Source: an uncultured Clostridia bacterium
Lineage (GTDB): Bacteria; Bacillota; Clostridia; Oscillospirales; Acutalibacteraceae
Direction: 5' to 3'
DNA: 9,224 nt
Assembly (NCBI GenBank): GCA_945869905.1
Contig: CAMBQD010000027.1
Span: forward strand, 1 to 9,224
Part shown: piece by piece, positions 1 through 6,577 of the stretch
Position numbering within the stretch: position 1 is the stretch's first letter
Layout of the letters: each line of letters begins with the position of its first letter
Notes under the pieces: model-generated
The model's input: only the letters and a program-made list of their open reading frames with translations
The model's database searches: none
What the model was told of the DNA's origin: nothing
Made by a program: the position numbers and the translations under genes

Positions 1-2130
1 AGTATAAGGGTCGGCTCAATGGTGAAGGTACCCTTCGGTAACGGTAATAGGGTTCGTGAGGGAATAGTTGTAAAGGTTTATACTGCAATAAATTCACAGC
101 TTAAGGAAATTATCGGTGTTGTGGGTGATAAGCCTGTATTGAGTGAAGAGCTTGTTTCCCTTGCTCTTTGGCTTAAGGAGCGTTGCTTTTGTACCACATA
201 TGATTGTTTAAAGCAAATGCTCCCTAGGGGCTTTGGAAAAATAAAGGATTCGTCGTCAAAAATGGTAAGCCTTGTTATTCAAAATGAGGAGGATTTGCCA
301 AAGCTTACACCTAAGCAGAAAAGCGTTGTAAATCTGCTTTTTGACATCGGTACAGCCTCTGCCAATGAGGTTTGTGAGTTTTGCTCAGTCGGTATGGCCG
401 TGCTTAAAAATCTTGAAAGATACGGCGTCATCTCCTTTTATAATAAGGAGATTTACCGCAATCCATATAAGAATATAAAATTAAATTCGGAAAAAACCGT
501 CATTGACCTTACCCCAAATCAAGGTAAGGCATATGAAACCTTCGGTAAAATGATGAAGGGTGACGGCGGTACTGGACTCCTTTTCGGCGTTACGGGCAGT
601 GGAAAAACACAGGTATATATGCGCCTTATTGATGATGCGCTGGAGATGGGAAAGGATATAATTGTCTTAGTTCCTGAAATAGGCTTAACCGCTCAGGCAA
701 TAAGTATCTTCCAAAAAAGATACGGCAGTAAGGTTGCTGTAATACACAGCGGGCTTTCATTAGGTGAAAGAAATGACGAGTATAAGCGTGCCGACAGGGG
801 AGAGGCTAAAATTGTTATAGGCACCCGCAGTGCTGTATTTGCGCCCCTTCATAATCTTGGCCTTATCGTTATGGATGAGGAACAGGAGCATACCTATAAA
901 AGTGAACGTACTCCAAGGTATAATGCCAAGGATGTTGCAAATTTCAGATGTAAATATAACAAAGCACTGTTTCTTATGATTTCTGCAACTCCAAGTGTTG
1001 AAACATATTCCAATGCAGTTAAGGGTAAATATGTCCTGTGTCAGCTTAATGAACGTTACGGTGATTCAAAGCTGCCAAAGGTAATTACCGTTGATATGAA
1101 GGATGAAATGAAAAACGGTAATAAAACGCCTATTTCTGCTAAGCTCAGAGAGCTTTTGCAGGAAACACTTGATAACGGCAAGCAGGCGATTTTACTTATC
1201 AACAGACGCGGATACAATACCTTTATTGCCTGTAATGACTGCGGACATGTTATAACCTGTCCCAATTGTTCAATTTCCCTTACGTATCACAGCTATAATA
1301 ACAGGCTCACCTGCCATTACTGCGGATATACAAAAAAGCTTGACACAACCTGTCCTGAATGTCACGGAGACAATGTCAGGTACAGCGGTTACGGAACGCA
1401 GAGAATAGAGGATGAGCTTTCGGCTCTGTTTCCGTATGCACGTATACTTAGAATGGATGCGGACACAACTGCCGCAAAATTCAGCCACGATAAAATGCTT
1501 ACGGCTTTTTCAAGGCGTGAATATGACATTTTAATCGGCACACAAATGGTAGCAAAGGGGCTTGATTTTCCCGATGTTACATTGGTGGGTGTTGTTAATG
1601 CAGACAACTCACTTTATGATGAAAATTATAACAGCAGTGAGCGCTCCTTTGACCTTATTACGCAGGTTATCGGCAGGAGCGGAAGGCGTGACAGCAGGGG
1701 TACTGCGGTTATTCAAACCATTAATCCCTATAATCAAACCCTTGAATTTGCGGCAAGGCAGGATTATAAGGGCTTTTTTGAAAATGAAATTCAGCTTAGA
1801 AAATCCTTAATTTATCCGCCGTATTGCGATATTATTTCCGTTTCGTTTGTAAGTGATAACGAAAATACTGCGGCAATGTGCGCAAAGGCTTTTCTCGATA
1901 TACTCAAAGAGCTTAACAGTGATAATTCACATAAGCTGATTGTGCTTGGTCCCAGTCCTGCAAAGATTGCCAAGCTTAACAACAGATATCGTTACAGGCT
2001 TTCCGTAAAATGCAGAAATTCAAGGAATGTTCGTATGCTGTTCAATGAAATTTTAAAAAGAATAAATAAAATTAAAGAATACAAGGAAGTATCTGTTTCA
2101 GTGGACCTTAATCCATTTGATTTGAATTAG
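1..2130 (+). CDS. priA: Primosomal protein N' (PriA), replication-restart DNA helicase, 5'-truncated
   Basis: Superfamily 2 DNA helicase that recognises stalled forks and D-loops and reloads the replisome. The frame is open from base 1 (S-I-R-V-G-S, then MVKVPFGNGNR). In PriA this VPFG-x-GNR segment lies inside the N-terminal 3'-DNA-binding domain, so the ATG at 19 is an internal methionine and the true start lies upstream; a few tens of residues are missing. Visible motifs are Walker A GVTGSGKT (586-609), the Walker B/DEAH-type box DEEQ (874-885), eight zinc-binding cysteines in CxxC pairs (codons at 1231, 1240, 1258, 1267, 1312, 1321, 1351, 1360), motif V around GTQMVAKGLDFPDV, and motif VI QVIGRSGR (1663-1686). 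The stop is TAG. The fourth residue of the DEAH-type box is Gln where E. coli and B. subtilis PriA have His. It is followed after 22 nt by def, as in many Firmicutes. Family assignment is secure. Confidence 0.97.
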   Translation, partial: SIRVGSMVKVPFGNGNRVREGIVVKVYTAINSQLKEIIGVVGDKPVLSEELVSLALWLKERCFCTTYDCLKQMLPRGFGKIKDSSSKMVSLVIQNEEDLPKLTPKQKSVVNLLFDIGTASANEVCEFCSVGMAVLKNLERYGVISFYNKEIYRNPYKNIKLNSEKTVIDLTPNQGKAYETFGKMMKGDGGTGLLFGVTGSGKTQVYMRLIDDALEMGKDIIVLVPEIGLTAQAISIFQKRYGSKVAVIHSGLSLGERNDEYKRADRGEAKIVIGTRSAVFAPLHNLGLIVMDEEQEHTYKSERTPRYNAKDVANFRCKYNKALFLMISATPSVETYSNAVKGKYVLCQLNERYGDSKLPKVITVDMKDEMKNGNKTPISAKLRELLQETLDNGKQAILLINRRGYNTFIACNDCGHVITCPNCSISLTYHSYNNRLTCHYCGYTKKLDTTCPECHGDNVRYSGYGTQRIEDELSALFPYARILRMDADTTAAKFSHDKMLTAFSRREYDILIGTQMVAKGLDFPDVTLVGVVNADNSLYDENYNSSERSFDLITQVIGRSGRRDSRGTAVIQTINPYNQTLEFAARQDYKGFFENEIQLRKSLIYPPYCDIISVSFVSDNENTAAMCAKAFLDILKELNSDNSHKLIVLGPSPAKIAKLNNRYRYRLSVKCRNSRNVRMLFNEILKRINKIKEYKEVSVSVDLNPFDLN

Positions 2131-2138
2131 ACTAGTTT

Positions 2139-2143
2139 GGGAG
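2139..2143 (+). promoter_or_regulatory. Ribosome binding site of def
   Basis: GGGAG lies 9 nt before the ATG at 2153, in the 22-nt gap after priA. It supports that start, and the protein then begins MALRNIVKLGDP, the normal N-terminus of the family. Confidence 0.75.
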
Positions 2144-2152
2144 AATATAAAA

Positions 2153-2611
2153 ATGGCACTTAGAAATATTGTTAAATTAGGTGACCCTATCTTGAATAAA
2201 AAAAGCAGAGCAGTCGAAAAATTTGATGACAGACTTGCTACTCTCATTGACGATATGAAGGAAACTATGTATAACGGCAACGGAGTAGGACTTGCGGCGG
2301 TTCAGGTCGGCGTGCTGAAAAGAGTAGTTGTTATCGATATCGGTGAAGGACCTATGGAGCTTGTTAACCCTGAAATCACCTTTGAGGAGGGCGAGCAAAT
2401 TTCACAGGAGGGATGCCTTTCACTGCCTAATAAATGGGGCGTAACAAAAAGACCTAAAAAGGTTCAGGTTAAGGCTCAGGACAGAAACGGCAAGTGGCAG
2501 GTATTTACAGGTGAGGATTTAAAGGCAAAGGCATTTTGCCACGAAATTGACCACCTTGACGGAATTTTATTTACATCTCATATCATTGAGGGAGAAACCT
2601 TACAGGGCTGA
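2153..2611 (+). CDS. def: Peptide deformylase
   Basis: Metalloenzyme that removes the formyl group from the N-terminal methionine of nascent proteins at the ribosome exit. It has 152 residues, a normal length for a compact bacterial deformylase. All three signature motifs are present: motif 1 GVGLAAVQ (residues 44-51), motif 2 EGCLS (86-90) with metal ligand Cys88, and motif 3 HEIDH (130-134) with ligands His130 and His134 and catalytic Glu131. EGCLSLP is the type I form, not the EGCLSV(D/E) form of the longer Gram-positive type II enzymes. It lies 22 nt after priA and 10 nt before fmt, whose product carries out the opposite step (formylating the initiator Met-tRNA). This def-fmt pairing is widespread in bacteria. 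No missing residues or frame problems were seen. Confidence 0.97.
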   Translation: MALRNIVKLGDPILNKKSRAVEKFDDRLATLIDDMKETMYNGNGVGLAAVQVGVLKRVVVIDIGEGPMELVNPEITFEEGEQISQEGCLSLPNKWGVTKRPKKVQVKAQDRNGKWQVFTGEDLKAKAFCHEIDHLDGILFTSHIIEGETLQG

Positions 2612-2621
2612 CGGTGATTAA

Positions 2622-3551
2622 ATGAATATAGTGTTTATGGGTACGCCGGATTTTGCAGTGCCCTGTCTTGAAAAATTAATAGAAAGCAGTCACAATGTTT
2701 GCGCTGTTTTTTCACAGCCTGATAAGCCGGTAGGCAGAAAGCAGGTTTTGACACCTCCACCGGTTAAGGCTTGTGCTGTTGAGCACTCAATACCTGTGTA
2801 TCAGCCAAGCTCATTAAAAAACAGTGATGCGATTGATATCATTAATCAGTATAATCCTGATGTAATTGTTGTTGTGGCATACGGTAAAATTTTACCTCAT
2901 AATATTTTAACCTCGGCAAAATACGGCTGTATCAATGTACACGCCTCACTGTTGCCAAGGTATCGCGGCGCGGCGCCTATTCAGTGGTCAATACTCAACG
3001 GCGATAGCGAAACGGGTGTAACAATAATGCAGATGGATGACGGCTTAGATACAGGTGATATGCTCCTTACTGAGAGCACACCCATCGGCATCAATGAAAC
3101 CTCTGAGGAGCTTTTTAACAGATTGTCCGTTATGGGTGCAGGATTGCTTTCGGACTGCCTTGAAGGTCTTGAAAATAACAGTCTGTCACCCGTTAAGCAA
3201 GGTGACGCAGGCACCTGCTATGCTGAAAAAATTACTAAGGAGCTTTCTCCCATTGATTGGAGCAGATCTGCCTTGGAAATTCATAATCAGGTAAGGGGAC
3301 TTCAGTCATGGCCCTGCGCCGTTACAAAAATAAACGGCAAGACAGTTAAAATTCATAAAACCGTTTTGTCAGATAAAACCGGTAATATTGCCGGAGAAAT
3401 AGTTGATAATAGAAATACTTTAACTGTTTGCTGCGGCGACGGAAAATGTGTTGATATTTTGGAGCTTCAGCCTGAGGGCAAAAAGCGTATGGACACAAAG
3501 TCCTTTTTGCTCGGTAATACGGTTGATATCAGTACGATTTTAGGAAATTAA
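2622..3551 (+). CDS. fmt: Methionyl-tRNA formyltransferase
   Basis: Transfers a formyl group from 10-formyltetrahydrofolate to Met-tRNA(fMet), making the initiator tRNA in the cytoplasm. It has 309 residues, close to the usual length. The N-terminal Rossmann-like catalytic domain starts MNIVFMGTPDFAVP and carries the folate-binding and catalytic residues in INVHASLLPRYRGAAPI: Asn105, His107, and Asp143 in GLDTGD, which match E. coli Asn108/His110/Asp146 with a constant offset of 3. From about residue 203 the C-terminal tRNA-binding, OB-like domain follows (WSRSALEIHNQVRGLQSWP, then LQPEGKKRM). It starts 10 nt after def. The ribosome site is weak (GGTGA at 2613-2617, only 4 nt from ATG), so translation is probably coupled to def. 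The 3' end is followed by the 44-nt gap with an inverted repeat. Confidence 0.97.
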   Translation: MNIVFMGTPDFAVPCLEKLIESSHNVCAVFSQPDKPVGRKQVLTPPPVKACAVEHSIPVYQPSSLKNSDAIDIINQYNPDVIVVVAYGKILPHNILTSAKYGCINVHASLLPRYRGAAPIQWSILNGDSETGVTIMQMDDGLDTGDMLLTESTPIGINETSEELFNRLSVMGAGLLSDCLEGLENNSLSPVKQGDAGTCYAEKITKELSPIDWSRSALEIHNQVRGLQSWPCAVTKINGKTVKIHKTVLSDKTGNIAGEIVDNRNTLTVCCGDGKCVDILELQPEGKKRMDTKSFLLGNTVDISTILGN

Positions 3552-3560
3552 TTTTTATTA

Positions 3561-3578
3561 GTCTGTCATTTGACAGAC
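3561..3578 (+). repeat. Perfect 8-bp inverted repeat between fmt and yugP
   Basis: GTCTGTCATTTGACAGAC: arms GTCTGTCA and TGACAGAC separated by TT. As RNA it would fold as a 7-bp stem closed by an AUUU loop. It lies 9 nt after the fmt stop and directly before the GGAAAGG ribosome site of the next gene. The T-rich stretch is on the 5' side (3552-3559) and none follows on the 3' side, so it does not look like an intrinsic terminator. It could be an operator, an mRNA processing or stability hairpin, or a modulator of yugP translation. The function is unknown. Confidence 0.6.
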
Positions 3579-3585
3579 GGAAAGG
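3579..3585 (+). promoter_or_regulatory. Ribosome binding site of the yugP-like gene
   Basis: GGAAAGG ends 10 nt before the ATG at 3596 and abuts the right arm of the inverted repeat, so hairpin formation could affect ribosome access. The spacing favours this ATG over the GTG at 3589, which is too close. Confidence 0.55.
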
Positions 3586-3595
3586 CAGTGATTTT

Positions 3596-4291
3596 ATGGG
3601 TGCATATTTTTCATATTATCTTACGGGCTTTATTATGATACCCGTATTTCTATTTGCTCTTTACTGTCAAATAAAAGTAAAAAATTCTTTTAATAAATAT
3701 TCAAAAATTACCGGAAGGAGAGGTATGACAGGTGCTGACGCCGCCTATCAGCTCCTTAGGTTAAACGGAATTACAGATGTAAAAATAAGAAAAATAGGCG
3801 GAACACTTACTGATTATTATGACCCAAAGGCAAAGGAAATTTGTCTTTCACAGGATGTGTTTGATTCACGCAGTATTGCCGCAATCGGCGTTGCCTGTCA
3901 CGAGGCAGGGCATGCCTGTCAGCACGCTCATGGCTATGCTCCTCTCAAATTCAGAAATGCAGTTATTCCTATTACAAGGCTTGGCTCAACTCTTGGCGTA
4001 CCGCTGGCTTTAATCGGTATGTTTTTGTACAGTGACCCACTGATTTATGCCGGACTTATTCTGTACAGTGCTGTTGCCCTTTTTCAGCTTATAACTCTTC
4101 CAGTTGAGTTTAACGCGTCAAAAAGGGCTTTGCAAACAATTGAGCAAAACGGCTTCCTTGAGGGGGAGGAGTATGCGGGAGCAAAAAAGGTGCTTACCGC
4201 AGCCGCATTAACATATGTTGCGGCTCTTGCGTCTGCTCTTGCAACCCTTCTCAGACTGTTTCTTGTAATGAATAGAGGTAACAGAAGATAA
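3596..4291 (+). CDS. yugP: Membrane zinc metallopeptidase, YugP family
   Basis: Predicted integral-membrane neutral zinc metallopeptidase of 231 residues, about the size of B. subtilis YugP. An N-terminal hydrophobic helix (about 5-24) is followed by a soluble region with the zinc motif HEAGH (102-106, bases 3899-3913): His102 and His106 would bind zinc and Glu103 would be the catalytic base. Two hydrophobic stretches (about 132-146 and 149-169) follow, then LPVEFNASKRA, where Glu171 is the likely third zinc ligand, and a last hydrophobic helix (about 203-224). The family is recognised from these motifs; its substrate and role are not known to me. The gene is preceded by a palindrome and its stop overlaps the rsmB start (TAATG, 4289-4293). 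Its placement between fmt and rsmB recurs in Clostridia, but B. subtilis lacks it at this locus. An active protease is inferred from intact ligands only. Confidence 0.9.
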   Translation: MGAYFSYYLTGFIMIPVFLFALYCQIKVKNSFNKYSKITGRRGMTGADAAYQLLRLNGITDVKIRKIGGTLTDYYDPKAKEICLSQDVFDSRSIAAIGVACHEAGHACQHAHGYAPLKFRNAVIPITRLGSTLGVPLALIGMFLYSDPLIYAGLILYSAVALFQLITLPVEFNASKRALQTIEQNGFLEGEEYAGAKKVLTAAALTYVAALASALATLLRLFLVMNRGNRR

Positions 4292-5526
4292 TGAAAAGCA
4301 GTCGACTTGTTGCCTTTGAAGCCCTGTATAAAATTTTTTATGACAGTGCTTATTCAAATATTGCACTTGACAAAGCATTAAAGGATATTGATGAGGATAA
4401 GGCATTTATATCAGCCCTTGTTTACGGTGTTGTTGAGCGCAGAATTACTCTGGATTATTTCATAAATAAATATGTTTCATCTAAGCCAAAGCCTAAAATT
4501 CTTACAATTCTTCGCTTGGGTGCATATCAGCTTTTATTTATGGACAAGGTGCCTGTCAGCGCCGCCATTAATGAATCCGTAAAGCTTACAAAGGAAATAA
4601 AGCAGGATTATTATTCCTCTCTTGTTAATGCGGTGCTACATAAAATTGATAACGACAGAGAACTGCCTGAGGATTTATCCGTCAGGTATTCCGTTCCTGA
4701 AAGTCTTATAAATATGTGGGTAAAGCAGTACGGCAGAAGCACGGTAGAGGAATTTTTACCCTGCGTTAATGAAAAGCCTCCTGTTTTTGCGGTTCCCAAC
4801 ACTCTTTATGTTGATGCGGATGAGCTTTTGTATGAGTTGTTGTGCGAAGGCATTGAGGGTGAGGTTATCGATGATTTGGTTATGATTACCTCCTCCTTTG
4901 ATCTCAGCAAATCAAGGGCATTTAATAACGGACTTTTTCATATTGAGGATTTGTCCAGCTATCAGTGTGCTATGGTGCTGGGCACCAAAGCAGGTGAAAC
5001 GGTTATTGATACCTGCTCTGCGCCCGGAGGCAAGGCCTTCACTATTGCTGAGCATATGAAAAATGAGGGAAAGCTTTTTGCCTTTGATTTGTACAGCCAT
5101 AGAGTTAAGCAAATAAAGGATGGCGCAAAAAGACTGGGCATTTCAATTATTGATGCAGATATAAATGATGCAACTGTATTTAACGAAAATATGCCAATGG
5201 CAGACAGAATATTATGTGATGTCGTTTGTTCCGGTTTCGGCATTATTCGCCGTAAGCCTGAGATAAGATATAAGGAGCTTGACAGCCTTTCGTCCCTGCC
5301 TGAAACTCAGCTGAAAATACTGGAAACATCATCAAGGTATTTAAAGGCAGGCGGTACAATTGTTTATTCCACCTGTACGCTCAATAAAAAAGAAAACGAA
5401 AAGGTAGTAAATGCCTTTTTAAGCAATAATAAAAGCTTTACGTTAATTGAAGAAAAAACAATTTTTCCCTCTAAGTTCGGCGGCGACGGATTTTATTGGG
5501 CTGTAATTAGTAAAAATGAAAACTGA
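4291..5526 (+). CDS. rsmB: 16S rRNA (cytosine-C5)-methyltransferase RsmB (Sun/Fmu)
   Basis: S-adenosylmethionine-dependent enzyme that makes m5C967 (E. coli numbering) in 16S rRNA. It has 411 residues, slightly shorter than the E. coli protein. The N-terminal NusB-like RNA-binding helical domain spans about 1-125 (SSRLVAFEALYKI; ILRLGAYQLLFMDKVPVSAAINESV). The Rossmann methyltransferase domain follows: motif I DTCSAPGGKA (240-249), the motif-IV region CDVVCSGFG (309-317) with Cys313, then RRKPEIRY, and YSTCTL with catalytic Cys362. Family members usually have Pro before the first of these cysteines (PCSG); here it is Val312. The C-terminus GGDGFYWAVI is the usual ending. The ATG overlaps the yugP stop by one base, with AGAGGT (4274-4279) upstream inside yugP as a possible distant ribosome site. 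It overlaps rlmN by 11 nt, and both enzymes modify ribosomal RNA. Confidence 0.95.
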   Translation: MKSSRLVAFEALYKIFYDSAYSNIALDKALKDIDEDKAFISALVYGVVERRITLDYFINKYVSSKPKPKILTILRLGAYQLLFMDKVPVSAAINESVKLTKEIKQDYYSSLVNAVLHKIDNDRELPEDLSVRYSVPESLINMWVKQYGRSTVEEFLPCVNEKPPVFAVPNTLYVDADELLYELLCEGIEGEVIDDLVMITSSFDLSKSRAFNNGLFHIEDLSSYQCAMVLGTKAGETVIDTCSAPGGKAFTIAEHMKNEGKLFAFDLYSHRVKQIKDGAKRLGISIIDADINDATVFNENMPMADRILCDVVCSGFGIIRRKPEIRYKELDSLSSLPETQLKILETSSRYLKAGGTIVYSTCTLNKKENEKVVNAFLSNNKSFTLIEEKTIFPSKFGGDGFYWAVISKNEN

Positions 5527-6577
5527 TATTAAAGCACTTACCTTTGAACAACTTAATAACGCGGTTAAGGAAATGTCACTGCCATCCTTTAGAGCTAAGC
5601 AGATTTATAAATGGCTTCACCAAACCCCCTGTAGCTCCTTTGACGAGATGACAAATCTCAGTAAGGATTTAAGGGGAAAGCTATCTGAAGGATTTTTCAT
5701 TTCATCCTGCTGTATCGAGGACAAATACGTGTCAAAAATTGATGGCACCGTTAAGTATTTGTTCAGGCTTTATGACGGAGAATATATAGAGTCCGTTGTG
5801 ATGAAATACAAATACGGCTATACTATCTGTGTTTCCTCACAGGTTGGTTGTAAAATGGGCTGTACCTTTTGTGCGTCAACTCTTGCCGGCTTTAAAAGAA
5901 ATCTTACGGCAGGGGAAATAGAGTCACAAATTCAGTGGGCGCAAAAGGATTTAGATATCCGTATTTCTCATATCGTTATGATGGGAATAGGGGAGCCCCT
6001 TGATAATTTTGACAATGTTATTTCCTTTCTGAGCAATGTTAATAATGAAAACGGACTTAACATCAGTATGAGAAATATCACAATATCCACCTGCGGTATT
6101 GTTGACAGAATATATGATTTAATGGATATGGATTTACAGCTGACGTTGACAATTTCACTTCATGCACCAAATGATGAAATACGCTCACGCACAATGCCTG
6201 TTAATAAAAAATATCCAATGGACACACTGCTTAAAGCCTGTAAGGAATACGGCGAAAGAACTAGCAGGAGAGTCAGCTTTGAATATACACTGATAAAAGG
6301 CGTCAACGACAGCATGGAAAATGCGCAGGAGCTTGCAGACAGGCTTAAGGGCTCTCTTTGTCATATAAATTTAATTCCCGTCAATGACGTAGAAGAACGT
6401 GGCAATGTCCGTTCATCAAAGGATACTGTTTTAAAATTTCTTAATGTGTTGAAAAGTAATTCAATTAATGCTACAATAAGAAGGACTTTAGGGGCAGATA
6501 TTAATGCCTCCTGCGGTCAGCTTAGACATTTAAAAAAACGGGGTGATGCTGATGAAAATAGTAGCAAAAACCGATAA
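5516..6577 (+). CDS. rlmN: Dual-specificity 23S rRNA/tRNA adenine-C2 methyltransferase RlmN (radical SAM)
   Basis: Radical SAM enzyme that methylates C2 of A2503 in 23S rRNA and of A37 in some tRNAs (E. coli numbering and known family role). It has 353 residues. The N-terminal helical domain (about 1-90, SLPSFRAKQIYKWLH) is typical. The iron-sulfur cluster cysteines are Cys112, Cys116 and Cys119 (CKMGCTFC). Cys105 in CVSSQVGC matches E. coli Cys118, and Cys333 in ASCGQLR matches the methyl-carrying Cys355. The SAM-binding GIGEP lies at 157-161. It resembles RlmN and not the resistance enzyme Cfr by its operon position, but the two are close paralogues and motif reading alone does not separate them. 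The ATG overlaps rsmB by 11 nt and has no clear ribosome site (nearest GGG is 15 nt away), so translation is probably coupled to rsmB termination. The last 26 nt overlap prpC and follow an A7 run. Confidence 0.95.
   Translation: MKTDIKALTFEQLNNAVKEMSLPSFRAKQIYKWLHQTPCSSFDEMTNLSKDLRGKLSEGFFISSCCIEDKYVSKIDGTVKYLFRLYDGEYIESVVMKYKYGYTICVSSQVGCKMGCTFCASTLAGFKRNLTAGEIESQIQWAQKDLDIRISHIVMMGIGEPLDNFDNVISFLSNVNNENGLNISMRNITISTCGIVDRIYDLMDMDLQLTLTISLHAPNDEIRSRTMPVNKKYPMDTLLKACKEYGERTSRRVSFEYTLIKGVNDSMENAQELADRLKGSLCHINLIPVNDVEERGNVRSSKDTVLKFLNVLKSNSINATIRRTLGADINASCGQLRHLKKRGDADENSSKNR
6540..6545 (+). promoter_or_regulatory. Ribosome binding site choosing the prpC start
   Basis: GGGGTG lies 6 nt before the ATG at 6552, inside the 3' end of rlmN. 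Two other in-frame starts, GTG 6543 and ATG 6546, overlap or touch this site and have no better one upstream, so 6552 is preferred. Confidence 0.6.

Noticed and set aside
19..21. ATG at 19 as the priA start
   Set aside because: The frame is open to base 1 and the upstream codons continue the conserved PriA N-terminal domain (V-G-S before MVKVPFG); the gene simply begins before the window.
1562..1810. Open frame of 82 codons on the plus strand in another frame inside priA
   Set aside because: It overlaps PriA motifs V and VI, has no ribosome site or family resemblance, and is a shadow of the real gene.
3552..3595. Intrinsic terminator after fmt
   Set aside because: The hairpin has no T-run on its 3' side and the T-rich stretch is 5' of it; on the minus strand the following bases are A-rich. 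Neither orientation fits.
3570..3598. TTGACA at 3570-3575 as a -35 box for a yugP promoter
   Set aside because: At 17-nt spacing the -10 would be TTTATG, a poor match that overlaps the yugP start codon, so any transcript would begin inside the gene. The TTGACA is part of the palindrome.
4307..4332. Promoter-like TTGTTG ... TATAAA early in rsmB
   Set aside because: The spacer is only 14 nt and the site is within coding sequence without any downstream gap or gene start to serve.
6543..6548. GTG 6543 or ATG 6546 as the prpC start
   Set aside because: Both lie on or next to the only ribosome site; ATG 6552 has proper spacing and the usual family N-terminus MKIVAKTDKG.
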